From contig CAZCGU010000009.1 of assembly GCA_964498525.1 (NCBI GenBank), positions 62,001 through 126,000 of the forward strand: a stretch of 64,000 nucleotides of DNA, written 5' to 3'. The notes beneath the pieces are model-generated. The model worked only from the letters and a program-made list of their open reading frames with translations. It was not told where the DNA came from and ran no database searches. This stretch comes from DTU098 sp964498525 (GTDB lineage: Bacteria; Bacillota; Desulfotomaculia; Desulfotomaculales; Pelotomaculaceae). Shown here in pieces: positions 25,889-35,747 of this stretch; position 1 is the first letter of the stretch, and every line of letters starts with the position of its first letter. Position numbers and translations under genes: made by a program.

Positions 25889-27130
25889 TTGGCTGAATTA
25901 TTCAGGGTGCTCACAATTGAAGCTGCCAGGTCCCTCTTAAGCGAGCACCTGTCGTTGAAAAGGCCGGGGTTCAAGGTCCCTTTGCTGGAAAGCCTGGGCC
26001 GCCGGCTTGCCGCGGATGTTATTGCCCTGCAGGATGTGCCCGGTTTTAATCGCTCCACAATGGACGGCTATGCGGTGCGGGCCAGGGACACCTTTGGCGC
26101 CAGTGAGGGCATGCCCTCCTATGTGGACGTCAGCGGCGAGATCCCCATGGGCCAGGCGCCCCGGGGCGAGGTTAAGGCGGGCCAGTGCTGGCGCATCGCC
26201 ACCGGCGGAATGCTGCCGGCCGGCGCGGACGCCGTAGTTATTGTTGAGTATACCGAGGAGTTGGATAAACACACCATTGGAATCACCCGTCCGGTCGCCC
26301 CCGGGGATAATGTCGTCCGCAGGGGGGAGGATATTTCTAAAGATGAGGTGGCCCTGCCCGCCGGGCGCCGGATCCGGCCCCAGGACCTGGGCCTGCTTTC
26401 TTCGGTGGGCGCCCTGGAAGTGGAGGTTGTCCAGCCAATCAGGGTGGGAATCATCTCCACCGGGGACGAATTAGTCAATCCGGACCAGAACCCCGCACCC
26501 GGGCAGGTCCGGGATATCAACTCCTATACCCTTTACGGCGCGGCTCTGTCTTGCGGCGGAGCGCCCCGCCTGTACGGGATTGTCAGCGACGACGAAAAGG
26601 AGTTAAGGGAAACCCTGGAGCGCTGTTTGAAGGAAAACGACATTGCGCTCCTGTCCGGTGGGAGTTCGGTGGGGACCCGGGACGTAGCCTTCAAGGTGAT
26701 CAGCGCCATGGGGGAACCGGGGGTGCTGTTTCACGGACTTTCCATTAAACCGGGCAAACCTGCCGTGGGGGCCGTGGTTGGGCAGAAGCCGGTCTTCGGC
26801 CTGCCGGGTCACCCGGCCTCGGCCATGGTTGTTTTTGACTTGCTGGTTGCGCCCCTGGTACAGAAGGGTGCTTATCCCGCCAAGCCGGAAGAAGCACAGA
26901 TGGAATTCCCGATCCGGGCGATTATTGCCCGCAGCCTGCATTCGGCCGCGGGCCGCGTGGATTTTGTCCGGGTCAAGCTGACCACCAGCCTGGGCCGGCT
27001 TTACGCCGAGCCGGTATTGGGCAAATCCGGGTTGATCGGCACCCTGGTTAAAGCTGACGGTCTGGCCCGTATTCCCGCCGGCAAAGAAGGCGTTGAGGCC
27101 GGAGAGACGGTTGAAGTGAAATTAATTTGA
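25889..27130 (+). CDS. moeA: Molybdopterin molybdotransferase
   Basis: 413 aa, the usual MoeA length. It inserts molybdate or tungstate into adenylylated molybdopterin. Motifs: RSTMDGYAV, MPAGADAVV-like LPAGADAVVIVE, STGDELV, RDINSYTL, SGGSSVGTRD, and FGLPGHPASAMV. TTG start. It is one of two MoeA paralogues in tandem, a common arrangement where Mo and W enzymes coexist. Confidence 0.94.
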   Translation: MAELFRVLTIEAARSLLSEHLSLKRPGFKVPLLESLGRRLAADVIALQDVPGFNRSTMDGYAVRARDTFGASEGMPSYVDVSGEIPMGQAPRGEVKAGQCWRIATGGMLPAGADAVVIVEYTEELDKHTIGITRPVAPGDNVVRRGEDISKDEVALPAGRRIRPQDLGLLSSVGALEVEVVQPIRVGIISTGDELVNPDQNPAPGQVRDINSYTLYGAALSCGGAPRLYGIVSDDEKELRETLERCLKENDIALLSGGSSVGTRDVAFKVISAMGEPGVLFHGLSIKPGKPAVGAVVGQKPVFGLPGHPASAMVVFDLLVAPLVQKGAYPAKPEEAQMEFPIRAIIARSLHSAAGRVDFVRVKLTTSLGRLYAEPVLGKSGLIGTLVKADGLARIPAGKEGVEAGETVEVKLI

Positions 27131-27151
27131 ATTATTGTGGGGGATTGGTTT

Positions 27152-29077
27152 ATGAAACGAAAGGTTTATCTGGACGGCCTTCCCTTGGAAGAGGCTTTTA
27201 CGAAATACTTTGACTATCTGGAGGAAACCGGGGCGCTCAGGCCCGGCCGGCCTGAGCGGATTGCCGCCGAAGAGGCCCTGGGCAGGGTTACGGCGGCGCC
27301 GGTTTACGCCCGGATTTCCTCTCCCCACTACCATGCTTCTTCCATGGACGGAATGGCTGTGCAGTCCTCCAGTACATACGGAGCCTCTGAAACAACGCCC
27401 AGGCAGTTGAAGGTGGGCCGGGAGGCTATTCCGGTGGATACCGGGGATCCCCTGCCGGAAGGCTCCGACGCAGTAATAATGATTGAAGACGTTCATTTTG
27501 TGCAGCCGGATCTTATCGAGATTATCCAGGCTGTTGCCCCCTGGCAGCACGTTCGCATCGTGGGGGAGGATGTGGTTGCCACAGAAATGGTCCTGCCTGC
27601 CAACCACCAGGTCAGGCCCGTCGACATCGGCGCTTTTCTGGCCAGCGGGGTAAGCCGCATTTACGTTCATCCCCGTCCCGTGGTGGCCCTGCTGCCCACG
27701 GGAACAGAACTGGTACAGCCCGGCTCCGACTTAAAGCCCGGCGACATCATTGAGTTTAACTCCCGCATGCTGGGGGCCTTTGTGGAGCAATGGGGCGCCG
27801 TGGCCCGGCGCAAAGAAATAACCGTAGACGACATCGAAAAGGTGAAGAAAACCGTTGCCGCCGCCGTCGACGAAGCGGACATAGTTCTGGTCAATGCCGG
27901 ATCTTCAGCCGGCAGTGAGGATTTTACCGCCGATGTAATCAGTTCCCTGGGCAAGGTGCTGATCCACGGAGTGGCCACCAAGCCTGGCAAGCCGGTCATC
28001 CTGGGGGTAATCGGCGGCAAGCCCGTGGTGGGCCTGCCGGGCTATCCGGTGTCTGCTTACCTTGGGCTGGACCTTTTTATCAAGCCCCTGATTTTCCATA
28101 AAACGGGCCGCGTGTCCCCCGAACCCCGTATGATTGAAGCCTCTGTCTCCAGAAAACTGGTTTCCAGCCTGGGCCTGGAGGAATTTGTCCGGGTAAAGCT
28201 GGGCAAGGTGGGAGAAAAGATCATCGCCACGCCCATTTCCCGGGGGGCGGGAATTCTGATGTCCCTGGTGCGGGCCGATGGAATGCTCCGGGTACCCCGC
28301 TTGTCGGAGGGCTACAACGCCGGGGAAAGGGTAATGGTTGAATTGTACCGTACGCCCAGGGAAATTGTGGAGACCACCGTAATTATCGGCAGCCATGATC
28401 TGGCTCTGGATGTCCTGGCTAATTTTTTGCGTCTGAAGCACCCGGAAGCCACCCTTTCCTCGGCCAATGTGGGCAGCTTCGGCGGGCTGTCCGCCTTGAA
28501 GCGGGGCGAGGCCCACTGCGCCGGGACGCATCTGCTGGACGAGGAAACCGGGGACTACAATATATCCTATGTCCAAAGACTGCTGACCGGCCGGGACATG
28601 ATCCTGGTCAACCTGGTGCACCGGGAGCAGGGGCTGATCCTGGCCAGGGGCAATCCCAGGGGCATCGGCGGCCTGGAGGATATAGCCCGGCAGGGATACA
28701 CCTATGTCAACCGCCAGCGCGGCGCCGGCACCAGGATTCTTTTAGATTATTACCTCCGGCAGATGGGTATAGAGCCGGAGCAGATAACCGGCTATGAATT
28801 TGAAGAATACACCCACATGGGGGTGGCTGCGGCAGTTAAGGCCGGCGCGGCAGATGCCGGGATGGGTATCAGAGCCGCCGCCGCGGCCCTGGATTTGGAT
28901 TTTATCAAAGTGGCGGAAGAGCGTTACGATCTTTGCATCCCGGGGGAATATTGGGACACCCCTTACATCCGAAGGCTTCTGGAGGTGATGGCCCTGCCGG
29001 AATTCCGGGAAGAAGTGCAAAAGCTGGGCGGCTATGACTTGCGCGACTGCGGCAAGGTGATCTGGCGCAGCCGGTAA
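27152..29077 (+). CDS. MoeA fused to a C-terminal oxyanion-binding-protein-like domain
   Basis: 641 aa from ATG 27152. Residues 1-410 are MoeA (SSMDGMAV, PTGTELV, EFNSRMLGAF, NAGSSAGSEDF, GLPGYPVSAYL). Residues about 415-640 are a periplasmic-binding-like domain (SHDLALDVLANFL, NVGSFGGLSALKRGEAHCAG, RQRGAGTRILLDYYLRQMG). The same domain occurs in the regulator at 13267-14253. The domain may deliver or select the oxyanion, or act as a metal sensor for the transferase (inference). It follows moeA by 21 bp. Confidence 0.92.
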   Translation: MKRKVYLDGLPLEEAFTKYFDYLEETGALRPGRPERIAAEEALGRVTAAPVYARISSPHYHASSMDGMAVQSSSTYGASETTPRQLKVGREAIPVDTGDPLPEGSDAVIMIEDVHFVQPDLIEIIQAVAPWQHVRIVGEDVVATEMVLPANHQVRPVDIGAFLASGVSRIYVHPRPVVALLPTGTELVQPGSDLKPGDIIEFNSRMLGAFVEQWGAVARRKEITVDDIEKVKKTVAAAVDEADIVLVNAGSSAGSEDFTADVISSLGKVLIHGVATKPGKPVILGVIGGKPVVGLPGYPVSAYLGLDLFIKPLIFHKTGRVSPEPRMIEASVSRKLVSSLGLEEFVRVKLGKVGEKIIATPISRGAGILMSLVRADGMLRVPRLSEGYNAGERVMVELYRTPREIVETTVIIGSHDLALDVLANFLRLKHPEATLSSANVGSFGGLSALKRGEAHCAGTHLLDEETGDYNISYVQRLLTGRDMILVNLVHREQGLILARGNPRGIGGLEDIARQGYTYVNRQRGAGTRILLDYYLRQMGIEPEQITGYEFEEYTHMGVAAAVKAGAADAGMGIRAAAAALDLDFIKVAEERYDLCIPGEYWDTPYIRRLLEVMALPEFREEVQKLGGYDLRDCGKVIWRSR

Positions 29078-29207
29078 ACTTAAGGGTTTGGACTAACAGC
29101 ACCCGCGGGATGTTGCTTCCGTGTTTCGCACATCCTTTTAAACTATATTTTCTAAAACAGCGGGCCGGGCTGGGCCGGCGCACCAGAGAAACGGAGGAGT
29201 TGTTTTT

Positions 29208-29705
29208 GTGAGCGATTTAACTCACCTGGACGAACAGGGACAGGCCAGAATGGTAGAGGTGGGGGGCAAGGCGGCAACCCGCAGAGTAGCGGTGGCCCGG
29301 GGTGAAGTGAGCATGCGGCCGGAAACCCTGGAATTAATTCTGGGGGGAAAGGTTTCCAAGGGGGAGGTTTTTGCCACGGCCAGGCTGGCCGGGATTATGG
29401 CGGCAAAAAAAACTTCGGACCTGATTCCCCTTTGCCATCCCTTGACACTGACGGGAATTGATGTGGCTTTCCGCCCCGACAGGGAGAGAAACAAGGTGGA
29501 AATCGAGGCCAGGGTCCGCCTGACCGGACAGACCGGGGTGGAAATGGAGGCCCTGACGGCTGTTTCTGTGGCCGGTTTGACAATCTATGATATGTGCAAG
29601 GCCGTGGACCGGGAAATGGTTATTGGCGCGGTCAGGCTGGTCCATAAAAGCGGGGGGAAAAGCGGCACCTTTGAACGCGCCGGCGAAAGGGCCTGGGAGG
29701 CGTAA
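29208..29705 (+). CDS. moaC: Cyclic pyranopterin monophosphate synthase
   Basis: 165 aa. Together with MoaA it makes cPMP from GTP. Motifs: TRRVAVARGEVSM, AGIMAAKKTSDLIPLCHPL, TGQTGVEMEALTAVSVAGLTIYDMCKA, read across, and the lysine-rich end GGKSG. GTG start with GGAGGAG upstream. Confidence 0.95.
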   Translation: MSDLTHLDEQGQARMVEVGGKAATRRVAVARGEVSMRPETLELILGGKVSKGEVFATARLAGIMAAKKTSDLIPLCHPLTLTGIDVAFRPDRERNKVEIEARVRLTGQTGVEMEALTAVSVAGLTIYDMCKAVDREMVIGAVRLVHKSGGKSGTFERAGERAWEA

Positions 29706-29780
29706 AAAATTGCAAAATAGCCGGGAATAAATATGTGCTTTGGATAAAAAAGCTATAATAACCAGGCGGGAGTGAATTTA

Positions 29781-30266
29781 ATGTATAGGATAGGCATTAT
29801 CACTGTCAGCGATAAAGGCTCCCGGGGCGAGCGGGAGGACAGAAGCGGTCCGGCGATCCGGGAGATGGTTAAGGAACTGGGTGAGGTGGTAGTATACCGG
29901 ATTCTGCCGGATGACCTGGAAGCACTCAAGGAGGAAATGGTCAACATGTCCGACAAGCTTAAAGTTGATCTGATCCTGACCACCGGAGGCACCGGTTTAA
30001 GCTCCCGGGACAATACACCCGAGGCCACCCTGGCGGTTATCGGGCGCGAAGTACCGGGCCTGCCCGAGGCCATGCGCCAGGAGAGCCTGAAGAAAACAAA
30101 ACATGCCATGCTTTCCAGAGCCGTTGCCGGTGTGCGCAACGGGACCCTGATTATCAATTTGCCCGGAAGCGTTAAAGGTGTCCAGGAATGCCTGGAGGTG
30201 ATCCTGCCGGCCCTGCCCCATGGGTTGGATATCCTCACCGGCCGGGGTGGCGAGTGCGGTTCCTGA
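29781..30266 (+). CDS. moaB: Molybdopterin adenylyltransferase MoaB/MogA
   Basis: 161 aa from ATG 29781 with GGGAGTG 8 bp upstream. It adenylylates molybdopterin before metal insertion by MoeA. Motifs: GIITVSDKGSRGEREDRSGP, LTTGGTGLSSRDNTPEAT, and GTLIINLPGSVKG. It completes the visible late cofactor pathway moaA, moaC, moaB, moeB, moeA. The moaE and mobA/B genes are not in the window. Confidence 0.93.
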   Translation: MYRIGIITVSDKGSRGEREDRSGPAIREMVKELGEVVVYRILPDDLEALKEEMVNMSDKLKVDLILTTGGTGLSSRDNTPEATLAVIGREVPGLPEAMRQESLKKTKHAMLSRAVAGVRNGTLIINLPGSVKGVQECLEVILPALPHGLDILTGRGGECGS

Positions 30267-30442
30267 AAAAGACGGAAAGAATATTTTTAACAACCCGTAT
30301 AAAATTACCGGGAGTTGGGAAAATATTTCTATAGAAGCTAAAAAAATACCTTAAGTGCGAGATAGAAGAAGGATTTCAAAGCAAATTCCAGCAAACCCCT
30401 ATTTATTTGCGAATAAAAAGGAAAAATATATGAAGATTTAAT

Positions 30443-30471
30443 TTGCTTTTGATTTCCCAATTCTATATTAT
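30443..30471 (+). promoter_or_regulatory. groESL promoter
   Basis: TTGCTT (30443-30448) and TATTAT (30466-30471) with 17-bp spacing, directly upstream of the CIRCE operator. Confidence 0.6.
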
Positions 30472-30484
30472 ATTTACGTAGGTA

Positions 30485-30511
30485 CTAGCACTCGCCTATA
30501 CTGAGTGCTAA
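30485..30511. promoter_or_regulatory. CIRCE operator (HrcA site)
   Basis: CTAGCACTC-N9-GAGTGCTAA. This equals the CIRCE consensus with one mismatch in the first base. It marks heat-shock repression of groESL by HrcA, whose gene is not in the window. Confidence 0.95.
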
Positions 30512-30547
30512 CAAGAAAAGCAAACCAACCAGTAAGGAGGGGTTTAA

Positions 30548-30832
30548 GTGATCAGACCATTAGGTGAAAGGGTATTGGTGAAGCCCTTGCCCAGCGAGGA
30601 AAAGACAAGGGGAGGAATTGTCCTGCCGGACACCGCTAAAGAAAAGCCCCAGGAGGGTGAAGTCGTAGCTGTTGGATCCGGAAAATTGCTGGAGACCGGA
30701 CAGCGTGTGCCCATCGATCTAAAACCCGGGGACAAGATTCTTTTTTCCAAGTATGCCGGAAACGAAGTCAAGATTAACGATGTTGAGTATCTAATCATGA
30801 GAGAATCCGATATCCTGGGCGTTATCGAGTAA
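30548..30832 (+). CDS. groES: Co-chaperonin GroES
   Basis: 94 aa, typical length. IRPLGERVLVKPL start, mobile loop KTRGGIVLPDTAKEKPQEG, and the KYAGNEVKIND...ILGVIE end. It caps GroEL. AAGGAGGGG lies upstream. First gene of the CIRCE-controlled operon. GTG start. Confidence 0.97.
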   Translation: MIRPLGERVLVKPLPSEEKTRGGIVLPDTAKEKPQEGEVVAVGSGKLLETGQRVPIDLKPGDKILFSKYAGNEVKINDVEYLIMRESDILGVIE

Positions 30833-30857
30833 ACGGAGTTTAGAAGGAGGTAAAACG

Positions 30858-32501
30858 ATGGCAGGCAAAGAGATTGTTTTTAGCGAAGATGCCAGGCGAG
30901 CCCTTGAAAAAGGGGTTAACGCCCTGGCCGAAGCCGTAAAGATTACCCTCGGCCCCAAAGGCCGCAACGTAGTCCTGGAGAAAAAGTTCGGGTCACCCAT
31001 GATTACCAACGACGGTGTGACCATAGCCAGGGAAATTGAACTTTCCGACCCCCTGGAAAACATGGGGGCCCAGCTGGTAAAGGAAGTCGCCACCAAGACC
31101 AATGATGTAGCCGGAGACGGCACCACAACCGCCTGTTTGCTGGCCCAGGCAATTGTGCGGGAAGGTATGAAAAACGTAGCGGCCGGCGCCAATCCGATGA
31201 TTATTAAGCGCGGTATTGAAAAAGCCGTGGAAAAAGCCGTTGAAATCATTAAGGATTCAGCCAAGCCCATTGAAAGCAAATCGGCAATTGCCCAGGTTGC
31301 AACCATTTCCGCCAACGACGAAGTAATTGGAAACCTCATTGCGGACGCCATGGAAAAGGTGGGCAAGGACGGAGTCATTACCGTCGAGGAGTCCAAGGGC
31401 ACCACAACAAACTTGGAAGTTGTGGAAGGCATGAATTTTGACCGGGGTTATATTTCCCCTTATATGATTACAGATACCGATAAAATGGAAGCCAACTTAA
31501 ACGATCCTTATATACTTATTACCGATAAAAAGATCTCGGCTGTAGCCGACCTCCTGCCGCTGCTGGAAAAAATAGTCCAGTCCGGCAAGCAGGTGCTCAT
31601 TATCGCCGAAGACGTCGAGGGCGAAGCCCTGGCCACCCTGGTTCTGAACAAGCTCCGGGGGACCATCCAGTGTGTTGCCGTTAAGGCGCCGGGCTTTGGC
31701 GACAGGCGGGAGAGAATGCTGGAAGACATCGCCATCCTTACCGGCGGCAATGTTATTACCGAGAAATTGGGCCTGAAACTGGACAAAGCCGGGATCGAGC
31801 ATTTGGGCAGGGCCAGCAAAGTCCGAGTTAAGAAAGAAGAAACCATTATTGTCGGGGGAGCCGGCAATACGGACGAAATTACCAAGCGGGTGTCCCAGAT
31901 TAAGCTGCAGATTGAAGACACCACCTCCGAGTTTGACCGGGAGAAGCTTCAGGAGCGTCTGGCCAAGCTGGCTGGCGGCGTGGCGGTTGTTCAGGTAGGC
32001 GCCGCAACTGAAACCGAAATGAAGGAGAAGAAGCTCCGTATTGACGACGCCCTGAACGCCACCCGGGCGGCCGTAGAAGAGGGCATCGTTTCCGGAGGCG
32101 GCGTGATTTACATTTCCGCCTTAAAAGGACTGGATGGCTTGACCACCGGCGACACAGACGAAAAGACCGGTGTCAATATCGTCCGCCGGGCCCTGGAAGA
32201 ACCCCTGCGCCAGATTGCCAACAACGCGGGGCTGGAAGGCTCCATCGTTGTGGAAAAAGTAAAGAATACGGAATCCGGTATTGGCTTTGACGCCCTCACG
32301 GCCGAGTTTGTCAACATGATTGACGCCGGTATCGTAGACCCGGCCAAGGTAACCCGCTCGGCCCTGCAAAACGCGGCCAGCATCGCGGCCATGATCCTGA
32401 CCACCGAAACCCTCGTTGCCGACAAACCTGAAAAGGACAAGGATCCCATGGCCGGCATGGGCGGCATGGGCGGTATGGGTGGCATGGGCGGCATGATGTA
32501 A
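30858..32501 (+). CDS. groEL: Chaperonin GroEL
   Basis: 547 aa, full length. ATP motifs VTLGPKGRNV-like ITLGPKGRNVVLEKKFG and GDGTTTACLL. The apical domain is conserved, and the C-terminus is a GGM repeat ending GGMM. AGAAGGAGG precedes the ATG, 25 bp after groES. No clear terminator was found in the 266 bp after it. Confidence 0.98.
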   Translation: MAGKEIVFSEDARRALEKGVNALAEAVKITLGPKGRNVVLEKKFGSPMITNDGVTIAREIELSDPLENMGAQLVKEVATKTNDVAGDGTTTACLLAQAIVREGMKNVAAGANPMIIKRGIEKAVEKAVEIIKDSAKPIESKSAIAQVATISANDEVIGNLIADAMEKVGKDGVITVEESKGTTTNLEVVEGMNFDRGYISPYMITDTDKMEANLNDPYILITDKKISAVADLLPLLEKIVQSGKQVLIIAEDVEGEALATLVLNKLRGTIQCVAVKAPGFGDRRERMLEDIAILTGGNVITEKLGLKLDKAGIEHLGRASKVRVKKEETIIVGGAGNTDEITKRVSQIKLQIEDTTSEFDREKLQERLAKLAGGVAVVQVGAATETEMKEKKLRIDDALNATRAAVEEGIVSGGGVIYISALKGLDGLTTGDTDEKTGVNIVRRALEEPLRQIANNAGLEGSIVVEKVKNTESGIGFDALTAEFVNMIDAGIVDPAKVTRSALQNAASIAAMILTTETLVADKPEKDKDPMAGMGGMGGMGGMGGMM

Positions 32502-32767
32502 GTAAACGCTCAGAAAGCTAGATATACAAAGGAGTACAAGGTTTTAAATCCTAGTAAATTACCCAAAGGTAACAATCAAAGTAACATTTTCTGATAAAAA
32601 ATAAAACCCGTTGACTCAAGGCTCTGAAATTAGAGGTTTCTCATTAGTTCGCTGAACTTTTGAGGGACCCCTTTCTTTTTGCACCTGTTCGGATCCCAAA
32701 AAAACCCTTATAAAACGCAGGTTTTTCGCTGTTTAAGGGAGAATCTAAAAGGGGGTGGTGATCCCCT
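32502..32767. other. Intergenic region between groEL and dinB
   Basis: No gene. A few short inverted repeats (for example GAGGGACCCC near 32663) are present but no convincing terminator. The dinB promoter should lie here; no LexA/DinR box was recognised. Confidence 0.4.
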
Positions 32768-33901
32768 GTGACCTTCGATATTCTTTTATGCGACCTGGAC
32801 GCCTTCTTTGCCTCCGTCGAACAGCGCGACCACCCGGAATACGCCGGTAAGCCTGTTATCGTCGGCGGCCGGGCGGAGGCGCGCGGCGTGGTTTCCACGT
32901 GTTCATACATAGCCAGGAAATTTGGCGTGCACTCAGCCATGCCCACGGGCCGGGCTGCAAGACTATGTCCGGGCGCAATCTTTCTGCCGGTGGACATGGA
33001 CCTCTACCGCCGGGTTTCAGCCCAGGTGTTTTCTATTTACGCCCGCTACACAGATCACATGGAAAAGGTGTCAATTGACGAAGCTTATCTTGCCGTACCG
33101 CAAAGGCACGGGTTAGAAATAGCCCGGGAGATTTATGATGCGGTACGGCAGGAACTGAACCTGCCCGTTTCCATAGGCGTGGGCGGCAATAAAATCCTGG
33201 CCAAAATGGCCTGCGACCTGGGCAAACCGGGCCTCAGGCAGTTAAGGAAAGAGGACCTGCCCGGTGCAATCTGGCCGCTGCCCGTTAGCAAACTGCACGG
33301 GATTGGCCCTAAAACCGAAAACAAATTGAAGCGTGCCGGCATAAAAACAATAGGCCAGCTGGCGGGCTATTCCGAAGACAAGCTTGCTGAGATGTTTGGC
33401 GTCTATGGCCCAATACTTCGCCAACATGCCAGTGGCATAGATAACAGCGGGATTCCGGGCGGGCGAAAAATAAAGTCTATTGGAGAGGAAACCACTTTTA
33501 TAAGTGATATATTCCGGCAGGAGGAAGTGCTGGCCGAACTTCTGAAATTAACCGGGCAGGTTGGCTACAGGCTGAGAAAAAGGGAATTAAAGGCAAAGAC
33601 AGTATCAATAAAACTTCGTTTTGCCGATTTTACCACCATTACCAGGGCGCGGACGCTCAACGAAGCAATTGAAGGTGACGGAGCTATATATAAAATAGCC
33701 CGTGATCTGTTTATAGCCAACTGCGGCCGCCCGCCGTGGAGGTTGGTTGGGGTGCAGTTATCCAAACTGGATTCCCACGAGCAGATGTCTTTGATTCAGG
33801 AAAAAGACGAGAAGTTAAGCAGGGCTGTTGACAGGCTGAAGGATAAATACGGCATGGACGCAGTGAAAAGGGCGGTGCTGCTGCAGCCTCCTGCCAAGTA
33901 A
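32768..33901 (+). CDS. dinB: DNA polymerase IV (Y family)
   Basis: 377 aa. Error-prone translesion polymerase. Catalytic motifs are LLCDLDAFFASVEQRDHPEY and KVSIDEAYL. The HhH region (LPVSKLHGIGPKTENKLKRAG, read across) and the little-finger domain follow. GTG start with GGGGGTGG upstream. The length is complete, and the gene marks the end of the orderly core region. Confidence 0.95.
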   Translation: MTFDILLCDLDAFFASVEQRDHPEYAGKPVIVGGRAEARGVVSTCSYIARKFGVHSAMPTGRAARLCPGAIFLPVDMDLYRRVSAQVFSIYARYTDHMEKVSIDEAYLAVPQRHGLEIAREIYDAVRQELNLPVSIGVGGNKILAKMACDLGKPGLRQLRKEDLPGAIWPLPVSKLHGIGPKTENKLKRAGIKTIGQLAGYSEDKLAEMFGVYGPILRQHASGIDNSGIPGGRKIKSIGEETTFISDIFRQEEVLAELLKLTGQVGYRLRKRELKAKTVSIKLRFADFTTITRARTLNEAIEGDGAIYKIARDLFIANCGRPPWRLVGVQLSKLDSHEQMSLIQEKDEKLSRAVDRLKDKYGMDAVKRAVLLQPPAK

Positions 33902-34030
33902 AAATGCAAGTGACGAGAGCCTCGAATAAATTTCTTTATGCGTTTATTATTTTATAGAAAAGTAAAGTCTGACAACTCTACAGTGTAGCTACGGGAACCG
34001 TGAACCGCCCCTGTGGTAGCCGTGGCAGGA

Positions 34031-35071
34031 TCAGGTTCTTTTCCACCTGGCATAACGGCCTGGCACGATACAATCAACAAGTCCTTCATTCTTTAATGTG
34101 CCAAGAACTCTATGTATTGTTGGCCGGCTTGCATTCGGGCAAGCCCGCTCAATGTCCTGAATAGAAAATTCCCCATGAAAATGCAACACGATTTCTCTTA
34201 TTAAAGCAGTTTTTGTGCCTCGTTGATGTTCTGCAAGATTTACCCGTTCTTCAAATTTTTTATAGGCCGCTATAAGGACGCCCAGTGAATATTCAAGCCA
34301 TGGAACAGGATTATGTTCACGCTCATGCCAGCCTTGCGAAGATATTTCAAGGGAGCTGTAATAAGTTTCCTTGCTGTGTTCAATAATTCTTTCGAGAGGA
34401 ATGAATCTGCCGACTTCAAAACCGGCCTGGTACAGCAATAATAGAGTCAGCAGCCGGGACATCCGTCCATTGCCGTCATTAAAGGGGTGGATGCAAAGAA
34501 AGTCGAGAATAAAAGCAAATACTAAAACAAGGTCATCAATTTCGCCCTTATTGCGGTAGGTATTGAAGCTATCGCAAAGTTCATCCATAGCGCTGGGTAC
34601 CAGAAATGCTTTAACGGGCACAAACCTTACCCTTTTCGGTCCATCGGCTAATGTTTCCTCAATCACATTCTCTGAATGTTTCCATTTACCACCGGACTGG
34701 GGCAGATACTTGTACATGTCCCTGTGAAGCTGCAGGATGATTTGTGGTTTGATAGGTATATGGGCAGCGGAAGCGTGGATCTCCGCCAGTACGTTACGGT
34801 AACCGGATACTTCAGCTTCATTCCTGTCCCTGGGGGTAGTTTTCTGCCGCATTATTTCTTTAAGTTTTTGATTGGAAACTTTAATACCTTCGATCCGGTT
34901 CGAAGATTCGGCACTTTGTATTTCAGCGATTTCCTGCAGCGTACTGAGGATTTCCGGGGACTGCTGGTAAAATAAGTCCTGCTTTCCTTTGTATTCATTT
35001 ATCTTAGCTATGGCTGTAACAATGTTTAAAGGTATAGCACTCAGTTTTTCCAGTGATTTCAAATCGAGCAC
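34031..35071 (-). CDS. Fic family protein, class II, with C-terminal winged helix
   Basis: 346 aa. The Fic motif HPFNDGNGRMSR begins at His195 and is canonical for AMP transfer onto target hydroxyls. The inhibitory helix motif S57-x-x-x-E61-G62 lies N-terminal to the Fic core, so this is a self-inhibited class II protein. The N-terminal Fic_N-like region and a C-terminal winged helix (QDIERACPNASRPTIHRVLGT, one residue shorter in the motif proper) are present. Targets are unknown. It is the first gene of the accessory region and stands alone. Confidence 0.9.
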   Translation of the reverse strand: MLDLKSLEKLSAIPLNIVTAIAKINEYKGKQDLFYQQSPEILSTLQEIAEIQSAESSNRIEGIKVSNQKLKEIMRQKTTPRDRNEAEVSGYRNVLAEIHASAAHIPIKPQIILQLHRDMYKYLPQSGGKWKHSENVIEETLADGPKRVRFVPVKAFLVPSAMDELCDSFNTYRNKGEIDDLVLVFAFILDFLCIHPFNDGNGRMSRLLTLLLLYQAGFEVGRFIPLERIIEHSKETYYSSLEISSQGWHEREHNPVPWLEYSLGVLIAAYKKFEERVNLAEHQRGTKTALIREIVLHFHGEFSIQDIERACPNASRPTIHRVLGTLKNEGLVDCIVPGRYARWKRT

Positions 35072-35287
35072 ATCCTTAAAAACAAGATCATTAATGTAAT
35101 CATTTTAAACCCAAGGTTATCATGAGTAAAGGTGCATGATCACATTGTACCAGATAATGTAATGATCGGATAAAAACGGGCATGTTGACTAGCAGCAGTT
35201 TTTTACTTATCATTGGAAGATCAGACAGTATATGTTGACTGCATCGTGGATTGCTGGCAGGATTATGATTAGCTGGTGTGGTAAATT
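35072..35287. other. Intergenic region
   Basis: No supported gene. It should hold the Fic gene promoter on the minus strand. Confidence 0.35.
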
Positions 35288-35343
35288 GGGGACAGGTGGG
35301 ACAGGTTGAAAGCGCCGGTGCGGGGACAGAGGGACTCTTGTCC
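35288..35343. repeat. GGGACAGG repeat block, left copy
   Basis: Three GGGACAG-type units lie within 56 bp (GGGGACAGG, GGGACAGG, GGGGACAGAGGGAC). The opposite orientation, CCTGTCCC, appears at 36425-36470. The two blocks flank a 1.1-kb segment holding the HIRAN fragment and the zinc-finger/HTH gene. Confidence 0.65.
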
Positions 35344-35375
35344 CAAATCCAGTTAGAATATTTGGCCAGGCGCCC

Positions 35376-35747
35376 GTAAAAAGAATTTTTTATATTGCAG
35401 GTGTTAGATATTATATTGGCTGTGAAGGCGAAGATTGTAATAAAGCCCTTCATTTAGAGGCTGGGAATAAACTAAAACTAGATCTAGACCCTAAAAACCA
35501 ATATGATAAAAATGCAATTAAAATAATTGATTCAAAGGGAAACCATGTGGGATATTTGCCGAGATACTACAGTGAAAGCGTGACAACTATCCTTAAAAAA
35601 GGAGCCCGATATAGCTGTATTGTATTGGAAGTAAATAAACAAAATGAATGTCATGAATGTGTAAAAGTAAAATTAGAAGTTTACACTGACACTGGGGAGA
35701 TTAATACCAGGGTGGCGAGTTCTGGTCCCCTGTTTTGGCAGGAATAG
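35376..35747 (+). pseudogene. HIRAN-domain protein fragment
   Basis: An open frame without a start codon reads FYIAGVRYY, LKLDLDPKNQYDKNAIKI, and NHVGYLPRYYSESVTTILKK. This is the HIRAN fold, a DNA-end binding domain of helicases and of free-standing phage or defence proteins. The 5' end runs into the GGGACAGG block. The ORF from GTG 35547 is only its second half. It is probably a truncated remnant. Confidence 0.7.

Noticed and set aside
35100..35453. 117-codon minus-strand ORF across the GGGACAGG block
   Set aside because: Runs through repeats and the HIRAN fragment on the opposite strand; Pro/Cys/Ser-rich low-quality translation.
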